From positions 23,140 to 87,139 of the forward strand of contig JAIRVF010000135.1 of NCBI GenBank assembly GCA_031254035.1: a stretch of 64,000 nt of DNA. Direction: 5' to 3'. Positions 8,819 through 17,877 of the stretch are shown piece after piece. Both the position numbers and the translations under genes were made by a program. Positions within the stretch are counted from its first letter, which is position 1. The number at the start of each line of letters is the position of its first letter. Origin of the DNA: Paenibacillus sp. (GTDB lineage: Bacteria > Bacillota > Bacilli > Paenibacillales > Paenibacillaceae). The notes below the pieces were generated by a model. The model did not search any database. It saw only the letters and a list, made by a program, of their open reading frames with translations, and was not told where the DNA came from.

Positions 8819-8847
8819 TTGCAGAATGCGACAATTTGTCGTATCAT
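8819..8847 (+). promoter_or_regulatory. ccpA promoter with a dyad in the spacer
   Basis: TTGCAG (8819-8824), 17-base spacer, TATCAT (8842-8847). The spacer contains a perfect inverted repeat CGACAA-T-TTGTCG at 8829-8841, which could be an operator. Confidence 0.5.
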
Positions 8848-8899
8848 TATTTTTAATAGGTTGACGAATGAAAATTTATAGGCAATGGAGAGAAGGAAT

Positions 8900-9910
8900 T
8901 TGACGGTAACCATTTACGATGTGGCGCGTGAAGCAGGCGTATCGATGGCAACGGTATCGCGGGTTGTAAACAACAACCCCAACGTAAAGCCTCAGACCCG
9001 GAAGAAAGTATATGAAGCAATTGAACGTTTGGGATATCGACCAAATGCGGTGGCAAGAGGTCTTGCCAGCAAGAAGACGACAACGGTCGGGGTAGTTATT
9101 CCCGATATTTCGAATTCTATTTTTGCGGAAATTGCTCGGGGTATTGAAGATATCGCCAACATGTACCATTATAATATTATTTTATGTAATGCTGACAAGA
9201 AGAAGGAAAAAGAAATCCGTGTCATCAACACGCTCCTTGAAAAGCAGGTGGACGGGCTGCTCTTCATGGGCGGTACGGTAACGGAGGAACATATTCAGGC
9301 ATTCCAGACGTCCGCAGTTCCTATCGTACTTTGCGCGACGCGGGACGAAAATGGAACATATCCATCCGTGGATATTGACCATGAAGCTGCAGCGTATGAT
9401 GCGGTAAATACTTTGATTCGCCACGGTCATCGCGAGATTGCCATGATTAGCGGTACGCTTCAGGATCCTGCCAACGGCTATTCCCGTTTCCAGGGTTACA
9501 AGAAAGCGCTGGAGAATGCGGGCATTGAGTATCAGGAAGACCTTGTCCGTATCGGCAATTACCGTTATGAGTCCGGAGTGGAGGCGATGAAATACTTCCT
9601 CGGTCTTAAGAAGAAGCCAACGGCTGTCTTTGCGGCAACGGATGAAATGGGGATCGGGGCCATTCACAGTATTCAGGATGAAGGCCTGAAAGTCCCCGAG
9701 GATTTCTCCGTCATCAGCGTCGATAACACGCGTATGGCATCCATGGTGCGTCCGCTGCTGACGACGGTTGCTCAGCCGATGTACGATCTTGGCGCCGTAG
9801 CGATGCGTCTGTTGACCAAGCTGATGAAAAAGGAAAATGTGGACAACCCTCGGGTAATTTTGCCGCATGAAACGATCCTGCGCTTATCCGTAAGCCATGT
9901 GAACGAATAA
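8900..9910 (+). CDS. ccpA: Catabolite control protein A (LacI family)
   Basis: Global carbon-catabolite regulator that binds cre sites with HPr(Ser-P) or Crh as corepressor. Residues 1-55 form the LacI-type helix-turn-helix ([19 protein letters not shown]) and hinge ([16 protein letters not shown]); the rest is the periplasmic-binding-like core. Similarity to B. subtilis CcpA continues through [37 protein letters not shown] and [13 protein letters not shown] chose TTG 8900, giving [10 protein letters not shown], because GGAG lies 9 bases upstream; ATG 8885 lacks a site. A promoter with a dyad lies upstream. A candidate target (acsA cre) is 2.8 kb away. Confidence 0.95.
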   Translation: MTVTIYDVAREAGVSMATVSRVVNNNPNVKPQTRKKVYEAIERLGYRPNAVARGLASKKTTTVGVVIPDISNSIFAEIARGIEDIANMYHYNIILCNADKKKEKEIRVINTLLEKQVDGLLFMGGTVTEEHIQAFQTSAVPIVLCATRDENGTYPSVDIDHEAAAYDAVNTLIRHGHREIAMISGTLQDPANGYSRFQGYKKALENAGIEYQEDLVRIGNYRYESGVEAMKYFLGLKKKPTAVFAATDEMGIGAIHSIQDEGLKVPEDFSVISVDNTRMASMVRPLLTTVAQPMYDLGAVAMRLLTKLMKKENVDNPRVILPHETILRLSVSHVNE

Positions 9911-9953
9911 AAAATATAATTTTGATATGAGATGAAAAAGGTTAGATATACCG

Positions 9954-9985
9954 AAAAAAGCTCCCGTAAGGAGCTTTTTTTTCGG
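9954..9985 (+). terminator. Rho-independent terminator of ccpA
   Basis: AAAAAAGCTCC / GGAGCTTTTTT with a 5-base loop and an 8-T tract. Confidence 0.85.
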
Positions 9986-10031
9986 TTAAAGGTTCGCAGA
10001 ATGGACCAAAACAATTGTAAAGGAGACTGGA

Positions 10032-10733
10032 ATGATGCCGGAAACGTTCGGAATTATTGGGGCAATGGATGAGGAAGTGGAGCTGCTTTTGACTGGAATG
10101 CAAGGCGCGGAAACCGTTGAAAAAGCGGGAATCCGTTATTATAAAGGTACATATCAGCAGCAAAATATCGTAGTATGCAAGTCAGGTGTAGGGAAAGTCA
10201 ACGCGGCGGTCACAACTCAAATTTTGATCGACTCCTTTGGCGTCTCCAAGGTGCTCTTTACGGGCGTAGCGGGAGCCGTTCATCCACAGCTGAACATCGG
10301 GGACATCGTCATTTCCTCCGAATGCCTGCAGCATGACATGGATGTCACAGCACTTGGTTTCGAACGTGGGGTTATTCCATACCAAGAGGTTTCTACCTTT
10401 CAAGCAGATAAGGGACTAATCGAATTGGCGGAAAAGGCCTGTGCTGAGCTTGGCGAGGTCAACTGCCGTGTAGGACGTGTGTTGTCCGGTGACCAGTTTA
10501 TCGCTAGCAGGGAGCAGGTTTCCTGGTTCTACGATCATTTGCAGGGAGCTTGCGCAGAGATGGAAGGGGCCTCCGTTGCTCAGGTATGCTACATGAATGG
10601 GGTGCCGTTTGTGATCATCCGCTCAATGTCAGATAAGGCCGACGGCTCGGCACATGCGAATTTTACCGAGTTTACTGTTGCCTCCTCGCGCCGTTCGCAT
10701 GCCATCCTCGACTATATGCTTGGGCATATGTAG
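10032..10733 (+). CDS. mtnN: 5'-methylthioadenosine/S-adenosylhomocysteine nucleosidase
   Basis: Cleaves adenine from methylthioadenosine and S-adenosylhomocysteine, feeding methionine salvage and the activated methyl cycle. 233 aa, typical. Visible motifs are the opening FGIIGAMDEEVELL, KSGVGKVNAA (phosphate/ribose loop), GVAGAVHPQLNIGDIVIS, and the catalytic block EMEGASVAQVCYMNGVPF followed by RSMSDKAD with the catalytic Asp. AAAGGAG lies 7 bases before ATG 10032; the next codon is also ATG. It stands alone between terminators. A methyl-transfer partner, the homocysteine methyltransferase fusion, lies at 40 kb. Confidence 0.95.
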   Translation: MMPETFGIIGAMDEEVELLLTGMQGAETVEKAGIRYYKGTYQQQNIVVCKSGVGKVNAAVTTQILIDSFGVSKVLFTGVAGAVHPQLNIGDIVISSECLQHDMDVTALGFERGVIPYQEVSTFQADKGLIELAEKACAELGEVNCRVGRVLSGDQFIASREQVSWFYDHLQGACAEMEGASVAQVCYMNGVPFVIIRSMSDKADGSAHANFTEFTVASSRRSHAILDYMLGHM

Positions 10734-10748
10734 AATGGCTAAAACAGA

Positions 10749-10783
10749 AACAACTCCGGAAAACCATCCGGAGTTGTTTTTTA
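10749..10783 (+). terminator. Rho-independent terminator of mtnN
   Basis: CAACTCCGGA / TCCGGAGTTG perfect 10-bp stem, 6-base loop, TTTTTT. Confidence 0.9.
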
Positions 10784-10846
10784 GATTAATAGAATTTTAT
10801 AAGTTTTCAGCGAAGCTGAACGGTATTAAATCGTAAGAAAAAAGGC

Positions 10847-11479
10847 TTAGTACATAAAACGATGTTGAAAACGGACCCGGTCAAACTGCTCTTCAGAAGA
10901 GATCGGGACATCACTGCCGACGCGGACCATCAGGCAGTTAGCTGGATGTGAGCAAATCTCTGGGTCGTCTGTCGCGTACCAGACCATATCCACGACTTTC
11001 ATCAGCCGCTCCATCATTTTTCGGTAATCCCATACGCTCAGCCCGCTGCTCTTCAAGTCCCAGTGCCAGTAGTATTCCGTTGTGAACACGATATATTGTT
11101 CCATTTGTCCATCCTCGAAGGCGGTCTTAATCATTTTCTGACCAAGACCCAGTGAGCGGTAATCATTGGCAACCTCGATGGCTCCGAGCTCGATCAGATC
11201 CTCCATATTTCCCTGAGACCAGCGTTCTTGCTCGTCCGGATAATGGAAGGTTACATAACCGACAATGACATTTTCTTCACGGGTGATAATGATTCTGCCT
11301 TCATTCAGGCCAGCAATCTCCACAAGTGCATGATGCTGCTCGGCAGGGCGACGGAAAGCATCGAGATCGGGGTGCATGGTCAATTCGGATAATCTTCCGG
11401 GTGGCACAGGTCCTTCAACGACCAAGCAGCGCTCCTCAAGAGGTATGGTTTGAACATGGTACAGTTTAAGGTGTTCCAT
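10847..11479 (-). CDS. acuA: Acetyltransferase AcuA, regulator of acetyl-CoA synthetase
   Basis: GNAT-family protein acetyltransferase; in Bacillus AcuA acetylates and inactivates AcsA. 210 aa. The acetyl-CoA loop reads YRSLGLGQKM (Q/RxxGxG/A type, about residues 111-120), preceded by the beta-strand block ELGAIEVAND, and the C-terminal half contains YYWHWDL and DDPEICSHPANCLMVR as in AcuA proteins. AAAGGAG lies 7 bases before ATG 11479. It is divergent from acsA, as in B. subtilis, which strongly supports the target assignment. The acuB and acuC genes are absent next to it. Confidence 0.9.
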   Translation of the reverse strand: MEHLKLYHVQTIPLEERCLVVEGPVPPGRLSELTMHPDLDAFRRPAEQHHALVEIAGLNEGRIIITREENVIVGYVTFHYPDEQERWSQGNMEDLIELGAIEVANDYRSLGLGQKMIKTAFEDGQMEQYIVFTTEYYWHWDLKSSGLSVWDYRKMMERLMKVVDMVWYATDDPEICSHPANCLMVRVGSDVPISSEEQFDRVRFQHRFMY

Positions 11480-11539
11480 CTAGACGCTCCTTTCCGCTTC
11501 TAACCTACTTATAGCAAAAAAACAATTAAATGAAAAGCG

Positions 11540-11569
11540 ATGACAGGAACTTTCATCCTATGCTATAAT
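11540..11569 (+). promoter_or_regulatory. Probable acsA promoter (extended -10)
   Basis: ATGACA (11540-11545), 18-base spacer, TATAAT (11564-11569) preceded by TGC, an extended -10. Transcription from here would give a leader of roughly 200 bases containing the cre-like site. The acuA-acsA gap (11480-11783, 304 bp) holds this and the cre site. Confidence 0.55.
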
Positions 11570-11726
11570 AATTTTTGACATAAAATAGTCACAACTTTTG
11601 ATCTTTTTAACATCAACCAGACCTACTGTAATATGTGTTTTACGCTTATCAGAATCATCGGAACTTTTCGTTTTGAAGACTGATTACGTGTGTATGTTGT
11701 CATTATGGCATGGAATCATACAAGAT

Positions 11727-11740
11727 TGTAAGCGCTGCCC
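11727..11740 (+). promoter_or_regulatory. Candidate cre site (CcpA operator) upstream of acsA
   Basis: TGTAAGCGCTGCCC fits the cre consensus TGWAANCGNTNWCA at 10 of 12 constrained positions, including the central CG and the AGCGCT core. It lies 44 bases before the acsA start codon. The B. subtilis acsA gene is known to be CcpA-controlled, so the context agrees. Confidence 0.65.
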
Positions 11741-11783
11741 TATCATTTATTTTTTTGGGGAGAAACAGAGGGAGGATGAAAGT

Positions 11784-13508
11784 ATGGATCAAAATCAAAA
11801 TGAAGTATTGGGGAGCGTTGTTACAACGTCTAACCTAGGCAATTACGACGAAGCCCGCTCACAGTTTCAATGGGAAGAAGTAGAAAAGCATTTCAGCTGG
11901 TATGAAACCGGGAAGGTTAATATGGCGTATGAAGCCATCGACCGCCATGTTGCGGAAGGCCGCGGTGACAAGAAGGCTTTACTTTTTAGCGATGCTTCGC
12001 GTAATGAAAGTTATACCTTCGCTGATTTGAAAGAACAGTCCGATCGATTCGGCAACGTTCTTCGCAAGCATGGAATCGGCAAAGGCGACCGGGTTTTTAT
12101 CTTCATGCCGCGCAGTCCGGAGCTCTATATATCTCTCATGGGTATTTTGAAGGTTGGAGCCGTTGTAGGCCCACTGTTTGAAGCGTTTATGGAAGCAGCC
12201 GTCAAGGACCGTCTGGAGGATAGCGGAGCTGTTGCGCTCGTTACGACAACCCAGTTGCTCGGACGCGTGAAGCGGGATGAACTGCCTGAACTGAAACATA
12301 TTATTGTCATAGGTGATCAAGTGGAAGAAGACGGACAAATCTTGGATTTTTCCAAGGAGATGAATGAGGCCTCTTCCGACCTTCAAATGGAATGGCTTGA
12401 TCGCAATGACGGATTAATTATACATTATACTTCCGGATCAACGGGTAAGCCCAAAGGTGTATTCCATGTTCAGAACGCCATGATACAGCATTATTATACA
12501 GGTAAAATGGTGCTGGATTTGCGTGAAGACGATATTTATTGGTGCACGGGCGACCCCGGCTGGGTAACAGGAACTTCCTACGGGATCTTTGCACCATGGC
12601 TGAACGGCGTAACGAATGTTGTCCGAGGAGGCCGTTTCAGCCCCCAAGACTGGTACGGTACGATCGTCAAAAATAAGGTTACGGTATGGTACAGTGCTCC
12701 AACGGCATTCCGCATGCTGATGGGAGCCGGATCCGATATCATTTCCCAATTCGATTTGAGTAGTCTGCGCCATGTACTCTCCGTAGGGGAGCCTCTTAAC
12801 CCTGAAGTTGTTCGCTGGGGGCATAAGGTGTATGGCCAGCGTATCCATGACACCTGGTGGATGACGGAAACAGGAGGCCATTTGATCTGTAACTACCCAT
12901 CCATGGATATTAAGCCAGGTTCCATGGGGCGCCCAATCCCGGGCGTGCAGGCGGCGATTCTTGATGATAATGGCAACGAGGTTCCGCCTTACACTATGGG
13001 GAATCTTGCAATAAAGACACCTTGGCCGTCGATGATGAATCAGATCTGGAAGAACCCTGCCAAGTATCAGGAATACTTCCGGATTCCAGGCTGGTATATT
13101 TCCGGCGACTCGGCTTATATGGACGAAGAAGGTTACTTCTGGTTCCAGGGCCGCGTTGACGATGTCATTAATTCTTCCGGTGAACGAATTGGACCGTTTG
13201 AGGTAGAAAGCAAACTGGTCGAACACCCTGCGGTAGCGGAAGCTGGCGTAATCGGCAAACCAGATGCGATCCGTGGTGAAATTATCAAGGCGTTCATCGC
13301 ACTCCGGGAAGGTTATCATGAATCCGAAGAGTTAAAGAATGAAATTTATAAATTCGTCAAAGAAGGATTGTCAGCCCACGCGGCTCCACGAGAAATTGAA
13401 TTCCGCGACAAACTGCCGAAGACGAGATCCGGAAAGATTATGCGCCGGGTACTCAAAGCATGGGAGCTGAATCTCCCTACGGGCGATCTTTCTACCATTG
13501 AGGATTAA
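11784..13508 (+). CDS. acsA: Acetyl-CoA synthetase (acetate-CoA ligase)
   Basis: Activates acetate to acetyl-CoA through an acetyl-AMP intermediate. 574 aa from ATG 11784, which has GGGAGG about 8 bases upstream; the open frame extends 62 codons further up without family similarity, so the later ATG is used. Motifs: P-loop YTSGSTGKPKGV, TWWMTETGG (adenylate binding), DSAYMDEEGYFWFQGRVDD hinge region and the A10 motif TRSGKIMRR with Lys551, the expected target of AcuA acetylation. The divergent acuA, the cre-like site and ccpA nearby point to catabolite repression plus post-translational control. A strong terminator follows. Confidence 0.96.
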   Translation: MDQNQNEVLGSVVTTSNLGNYDEARSQFQWEEVEKHFSWYETGKVNMAYEAIDRHVAEGRGDKKALLFSDASRNESYTFADLKEQSDRFGNVLRKHGIGKGDRVFIFMPRSPELYISLMGILKVGAVVGPLFEAFMEAAVKDRLEDSGAVALVTTTQLLGRVKRDELPELKHIIVIGDQVEEDGQILDFSKEMNEASSDLQMEWLDRNDGLIIHYTSGSTGKPKGVFHVQNAMIQHYYTGKMVLDLREDDIYWCTGDPGWVTGTSYGIFAPWLNGVTNVVRGGRFSPQDWYGTIVKNKVTVWYSAPTAFRMLMGAGSDIISQFDLSSLRHVLSVGEPLNPEVVRWGHKVYGQRIHDTWWMTETGGHLICNYPSMDIKPGSMGRPIPGVQAAILDDNGNEVPPYTMGNLAIKTPWPSMMNQIWKNPAKYQEYFRIPGWYISGDSAYMDEEGYFWFQGRVDDVINSSGERIGPFEVESKLVEHPAVAEAGVIGKPDAIRGEIIKAFIALREGYHESEELKNEIYKFVKEGLSAHAAPREIEFRDKLPKTRSGKIMRRVLKAWELNLPTGDLSTIED

Positions 13509-13535
13509 TCGTAATATCATATTGATGATACAAGG

Positions 13536-13572
13536 AAGCACCGGATCAATCGTTCCGGTGCATTTTTCTTTT
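13536..13572 (+). terminator. Rho-independent terminator of acsA
   Basis: GCACCGGA / TCCGGTGC stem, 8-base loop, then ATTTTTCTTTT. Confidence 0.85.
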
Positions 13573-13598
13573 AACATGTTCTCGGCCCATTTTTCTCA

Positions 13599-13637
13599 CA
13601 AAAAAGCCTTATCCTACAGCAATATGCAGGATAAGGC
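13599..13637 (-). terminator. Rho-independent terminator of the PBP gene
   Basis: On the minus strand GCCTTATCCT / AGGATAAGGC, a perfect 10-bp stem, runs into TTTTTT. It faces the acsA terminator. Confidence 0.9.
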
Positions 13638-13656
13638 CTCACTTCAGAAATTTGCT

Positions 13657-16600
13657 TTATTTCTTCTCGAAAAACGATGCGGCAGATGGTTTGGATTCAC
13701 CAACGGAATTGACGGCCGTAACCCGGAAATAACCTTGGATTGGGGCCGTTATTTCGTATTGGAAACCTGGTTCCCGACTGGATCCGATCTTGTTGTACGG
13801 TCCTTCAGGCTTTTCACTGGAATAGATATGATATTCCGTAACCATCTCCGCAGAAGCGGATGGGTCCCATTGGAACTGGATTCCGTTATCCAACTGCGCA
13901 AATTGTAATCCTGTAGGCGCGGCCGGAGTGGAAGTCAGACCCTGCTCCGGGTCAGTAATATCCGGAATATCTGGAAGTTCCGTACCCGAGTCGCCGTTCC
14001 CGCCAGGAGTAGTAGATTCCGTTTTGTCTCCGGGCTCTTGGATACTTCCACCGCCCAGACTGTTGACAGTGGCGCTAGGTACCGATTCCTTGCCAGCAAC
14101 ATCGACGGCGGTAACATAAAAGGATGATCCGGCATCTGCAGCGTTGGTGAAGGAAGTTGCATTTCCTACTAGGACCACACTTCCTGTATTTTGGAAGGAG
14201 CCCCCATTTTGGGAACGGTACAGCCGATATCCGACGACATCTGCTTGACCGGAAGGATTGAAAGTGATGGTTGCTTTGCTTCCGTTTAGAGACATCCTGA
14301 CGTTGGCTGGAGCCGACGGGGCGCTTCCATCATCTACACGCGGGTCGATTTGGGTTGGCATATCTTTACCAGCATCCCTTGGAATGTAGTTTGCCAACGG
14401 TTCATGACCTCTACGCATTTTAGCGAAGGCAGCCTCAAGCTCCTTGATGAGATCAGGAATCGGCTTTTCGCGATTGACAACCACTTTTTCCAACAGCATA
14501 TCCGTAGGCGTTTCATCTTTCGGAATATAATTGACTCCGTTATACGTGATGTATTTTACCTTGGCGATTCCGTCATCGCTGCTTGTAGGAACGTATTTAA
14601 CGTTAAATAAATCCGTTACAAATTTATCCGTTAACGATGTAGGAATTTTGCCGCTGTACGCGGATACCGTTTTGGAAATGATGCCATCCGGCTTTCCGAA
14701 CTTTGGTGTCGTAAATAAATCCGGTTCTTTGTCGGTAATCTCGTTCATCATTAGTGTCCATAGGGACTGCGCACGTTTTCTGGCATCTTTCGTATCCAGG
14801 GTGTATTTTGGTTCCTTGTAGCCAACCCATACCCCAAGCGTAACATCCGGTGAATATCCCATAAACCATACATCCGCATAGTTTTGTGTGGAACCGGTTT
14901 TGCCCACAATTGGGATTTTACTGAGATGCTTATAATTTTTACGTACGATGTCGCCCGTACCTTCCGTTACTACGGTGCGAAGCATATCGGTCATCAGGTA
15001 AGCTGTCTGCTTAGAAAATGCCTGAACCGGTTTAGCCTCGTGCTGATATATGATTTTACCGTTCGAGTCCACAATCTTTCCGATCATATAGGCATCATTA
15101 AAGGAACCCTGGTTTCCAATAGCGCTGTATGCATTGGTCAACTCCTCAACGGTCACACCGTATGTTAAACCGCCTAGCACTCCCGTAAAATGAGAATAAT
15201 CTTCTTTTGTGAGGGTAGTTATTCCTAATTTCTTTGAGAAGGCCCAGGCGTTGTCGATGCCAACAACGTTGTTGAACAGCTTCAATGCAATGGTATTAAC
15301 TGATTTATTCAAAGCTGTGCGCGCTGACATGAGGCCGCTGTAACCTTTAGACGCGTTTTTAGGAATATGGAAACCCTTTTGACCGTCTTTCAAAATAATT
15401 GGAGCATCGTCCAAAATGCTTGCAGGCTGAATAGCGCCGGATTCTAGTGCGGGTAGGTATGCCGCAATTGGTTTCATGGCCGAACCTGGCTGACGAATCA
15501 TCTGCGTAGCATAGTTCATCTGCTCTTTGTTAAAATCACGGCCCTCGAGCATTCCTAGAATGGCACCTGTCTTGTTATCGATCATCATGGCCGCTGTCTG
15601 CTCGGGACCTTTGGTTTTGCTGTCCGGACCGAAGTTATTCTTGTTTTCACCTATCTTATGCATGGAACTATACACACGCTTGTCGATGGTGGTATATACT
15701 CGGTATCCGCCGGTCTTAAGCTGCTGATTCGCCGCTTCCAGAAGTTCGCTGTTGTCTTCGCCCGACGACGGATCTTTTCCGGCTTCTTTGAGATTAAGCT
15801 GCATGAGGATATCCGAAGCCTGGCGCTCTACTTCCATCATCAAGTAAGGATAGGTCGTATATGCCTTATCCATAGGTGGTGCCAATGCTTTGCGGATATC
15901 AAAGGCCATCGCTTCCTGATACTGAGCATCGGTAATTTTGTTCTCTTCCAGCATACGCCGCAGCACGAGGTGCTGGCGGTCCAGGGCACGCTTAAACGCG
16001 TCCGGGTTGAACCCCTTGGAGTTATACGCGGAATATTTCGTCGGAAGCTGAGGCAAACCTGCCAAATAGGCAGACTCGGCAATATTAAGCTGGCTTAAAT
16101 CATTAATATTAAAAAGGCCTTTTGCAGCCGCTTTAACTCCGTACAAATTATATCCGCTAGCCCCCTTGCCGAAAGGCACCTTGTTCAGGTAAGCAGTCAA
16201 TATTTCTTCTTTTGTCATAAAACGCTCGAGACGCAGAGAAAGCAAGATTTCCTTAATCTTGCGGTCATCGGTCTTGTCGAGGCTCAAAAAGACACGTCTG
16301 GCAAGCTGCTGCGTCAACGTACTTCCACCCGTTTGCACGGATTCATGAAGCAGCTTTTGTTTGACGGCACGTAAGGTACCCTTGAGGTCCACGCCTTTAT
16401 GCGTGAAAAAGTCGTTGTCTTCTATGGAAACAACTGCATTGATGACTGTAATCGGAATCTGTTTGTATTCCACAGGACGTCTGTCCTCATCTGTGCGGAT
16501 CTGACCGATCGGCGTCGTTTGATCGCCAAAATAAGCAAAGCTGGTGATGGCGTTTTCACTCATCTTTTGATCGATCAAAGTCCTTGAGCGGACAGGTTCA

Positions 16601-16770
16601 TCCTTCACTTTGTAAGCAACGTAGCCCATGGCGGTGCCGCCGACAAACAGAACTCCCATTAGACCAACGACAAATATCCATAGGATGACGAGCCCCGTCG
16701 TCCGGGCAATGGAACGTTGACGCCTTGTGGCAGGCGGCTTATCGGTTTTTTTATTGTTGTTTTCAACCAT
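13657..16770 (-). CDS. Bifunctional class A penicillin-binding protein with C-terminal FN3 domains
   Basis: Polymerises and cross-links peptidoglycan. 1037 aa: basic cytoplasmic N-terminus, one membrane anchor (about 24-50), glycosyltransferase GT51 (about 100-270; catalytic Glu117 in SIEDNDFF, GGSTLTQQLAR, KEEILTAYLNKVPFG), transpeptidase (about 390-680; PGSAMK with the Ser near 430, SVN, and KTGST), then a linker and two fibronectin type III domains (about 845-925 and 955-1035) separated by a Pro/Gly/Thr-rich stretch. AAAGGAGG precedes ATG 16770. All catalytic motifs are intact. Most similar to PBP1A/PonA-type enzymes; the exact paralogue cannot be named. Monocistronic. Confidence 0.93.
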   Translation of the reverse strand: MVENNNKKTDKPPATRRQRSIARTTGLVILWIFVVGLMGVLFVGGTAMGYVAYKVKDEPVRSRTLIDQKMSENAITSFAYFGDQTTPIGQIRTDEDRRPVEYKQIPITVINAVVSIEDNDFFTHKGVDLKGTLRAVKQKLLHESVQTGGSTLTQQLARRVFLSLDKTDDRKIKEILLSLRLERFMTKEEILTAYLNKVPFGKGASGYNLYGVKAAAKGLFNINDLSQLNIAESAYLAGLPQLPTKYSAYNSKGFNPDAFKRALDRQHLVLRRMLEENKITDAQYQEAMAFDIRKALAPPMDKAYTTYPYLMMEVERQASDILMQLNLKEAGKDPSSGEDNSELLEAANQQLKTGGYRVYTTIDKRVYSSMHKIGENKNNFGPDSKTKGPEQTAAMMIDNKTGAILGMLEGRDFNKEQMNYATQMIRQPGSAMKPIAAYLPALESGAIQPASILDDAPIILKDGQKGFHIPKNASKGYSGLMSARTALNKSVNTIALKLFNNVVGIDNAWAFSKKLGITTLTKEDYSHFTGVLGGLTYGVTVEELTNAYSAIGNQGSFNDAYMIGKIVDSNGKIIYQHEAKPVQAFSKQTAYLMTDMLRTVVTEGTGDIVRKNYKHLSKIPIVGKTGSTQNYADVWFMGYSPDVTLGVWVGYKEPKYTLDTKDARKRAQSLWTLMMNEITDKEPDLFTTPKFGKPDGIISKTVSAYSGKIPTSLTDKFVTDLFNVKYVPTSSDDGIAKVKYITYNGVNYIPKDETPTDMLLEKVVVNREKPIPDLIKELEAAFAKMRRGHEPLANYIPRDAGKDMPTQIDPRVDDGSAPSAPANVRMSLNGSKATITFNPSGQADVVGYRLYRSQNGGSFQNTGSVVLVGNATSFTNAADAGSSFYVTAVDVAGKESVPSATVNSLGGGSIQEPGDKTESTTPGGNGDSGTELPDIPDITDPEQGLTSTPAAPTGLQFAQLDNGIQFQWDPSASAEMVTEYHIYSSEKPEGPYNKIGSSREPGFQYEITAPIQGYFRVTAVNSVGESKPSAASFFEKK

Positions 16771-17000
16771 TCGCGTGCGTTCCTCCTTTTAACGGAACTA
16801 TTATAGCATAATTTGTGGGTTTTGAATGCAGGGAACGAATGAGGGTTTTTTTTAATCTTCAAAATTGGGCTCAATACTGTAGTTATTGACGTTATGCGAA
16901 GTAGACGCTGTGGTTACGGATTGTTCTTCCGTAGGAATGATTCGTACTTGTAGCGTCTTACAGCGAGCAAGAGGTTTAACATGACCTACCTATAAACGAC

Positions 17001-17035
17001 AAAAATCCCGAAGCCAAAGGCTCCGGGATTTTTTC
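17001..17035 (-). terminator. Rho-independent terminator of rpsD
   Basis: AATCCCGgAGCC / GGCTtCGGGATT stem with a 3-base loop and T tract just downstream of rpsD. The sequence is nearly symmetrical and could act on both strands. The remaining gap to the PBP gene (16771-17000) shows nothing else I can support. Confidence 0.85.
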
Positions 17036-17045
17036 AAAGCAACGA

Positions 17046-17648
17046 TTAACGGTTGTAGAATTCGACGATTTGTTTTTCGTCGATGTCTTGGGAAAGTTCA
17101 GCGCGTTCAGGCAAACGGATAAATTTACCTTCCAAAGCTGTGTCATTGTATTCCAGGTAGCCTGGAAGATGGCTGCGGTTTTCCAAAGCTTCTTTAACAG
17201 AAGAAAGACCGCGGCTTCTTTCACGAAGACCGATAACGTCACCAATGTTCACCATGTAAGAAGCAACGTCAACCTTTTTGCCGTTTACAGTGATGTGGCC
17301 ATGGGATACCAGCTGACGTGAGCCAGCACGGGAGTTAGCAAAGCCAAGACGGTAAACGAGGTTGTCCAGACGGCTTTCCAGCAGGAACATAAAGTTCTCA
17401 CCAGCGATGCCTTGCATTTTTTGCGCTCTGTGGAACAGAGTGCTGAACTGCTTTTCACCCAAACCGTACATATGACGCAGTTTTTGCTTTTCAGCAAGCT
17501 GCATACCGTAGTTGCTTACTTTTCTCCGTTGGTTAGGACCATGTTGACCCGGAGGGAAAGGGCGTTTTGCTAATTCTTTGCCAGTACCGCTCAGGGAGAT
17601 GCCCAGACGGCGGCTCAATTTAAATTTAGGACCAGTGTAACGTGCCAT
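17046..17648 (-). CDS. rpsD: 30S ribosomal protein S4
   Basis: Primary 16S-binding protein that nucleates small-subunit assembly. 200 aa from ATG 17648 ([16 protein letters not shown]), the standard S4 start; AAAGGAG lies 10 bases upstream. The frame remains open above this start but lacks similarity. The S4 RNA-binding domain spans about residues 90-155 ([29 protein letters not shown]). No zinc-type Cys cluster, so it is the C-minus form. The gene is alone, as in B. subtilis where rpsD is monocistronic and autoregulated by S4 binding to its leader. Confidence 0.98.
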   Translation of the reverse strand: MARYTGPKFKLSRRLGISLSGTGKELAKRPFPPGQHGPNQRRKVSNYGMQLAEKQKLRHMYGLGEKQFSTLFHRAQKMQGIAGENFMFLLESRLDNLVYRLGFANSRAGSRQLVSHGHITVNGKKVDVASYMVNIGDVIGLRERSRGLSSVKEALENRSHLPGYLEYNDTALEGKFIRLPERAELSQDIDEKQIVEFYNR

Positions 17649-17841
17649 GTTATAGTAGACTCCTTTATTTTCAAATAATGTGAAGTAGGGCTCTATTTGC
17701 GCCGGGTAAGTTGATTGTGCTAGCCTTATCGGCAATGGCACCTGATTGAAAAGTTCAGCCGCTGTTCGATCAGTAACAAACCACGTGAGGGTGACACAAC
17801 TGTTACGCCCAAAATTCAGACTGTCATACAGTCTTGTTCAA
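17649..17841 (-). promoter_or_regulatory. Long rpsD leader, candidate S4 autoregulatory RNA
   Basis: The predicted transcript starts about 190 bases before rpsD. It contains a hairpin near its 5' end (GACTGT-ATG-ACAGTC, about 17818-17833 on the plus strand) and G+C-rich stretches that can pair further down. B. subtilis rpsD is controlled by S4 binding to such a leader; I infer the same here but cannot fold the RNA to show the pseudoknot. Confidence 0.5.
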
Positions 17842-17847
17842 CAATAG

Positions 17848-17877
17848 ATTTTAAACGAAAGACTAGGAGGAAGTCAA
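17848..17877 (-). promoter_or_regulatory. rpsD promoter
   Basis: Read on the minus strand: TTGACT (17877-17872), 18-base spacer, TAAAAT (17853-17848). Five of six -35 and five of six -10 bases match the sigma-A consensus. Confidence 0.65.

Noticed and set aside
12438-13319. 293-aa minus-strand open frame opposite acsA
   Set aside because: Shadow of acsA; no ribosome site or recognisable family, and the sense frame is unmistakable.
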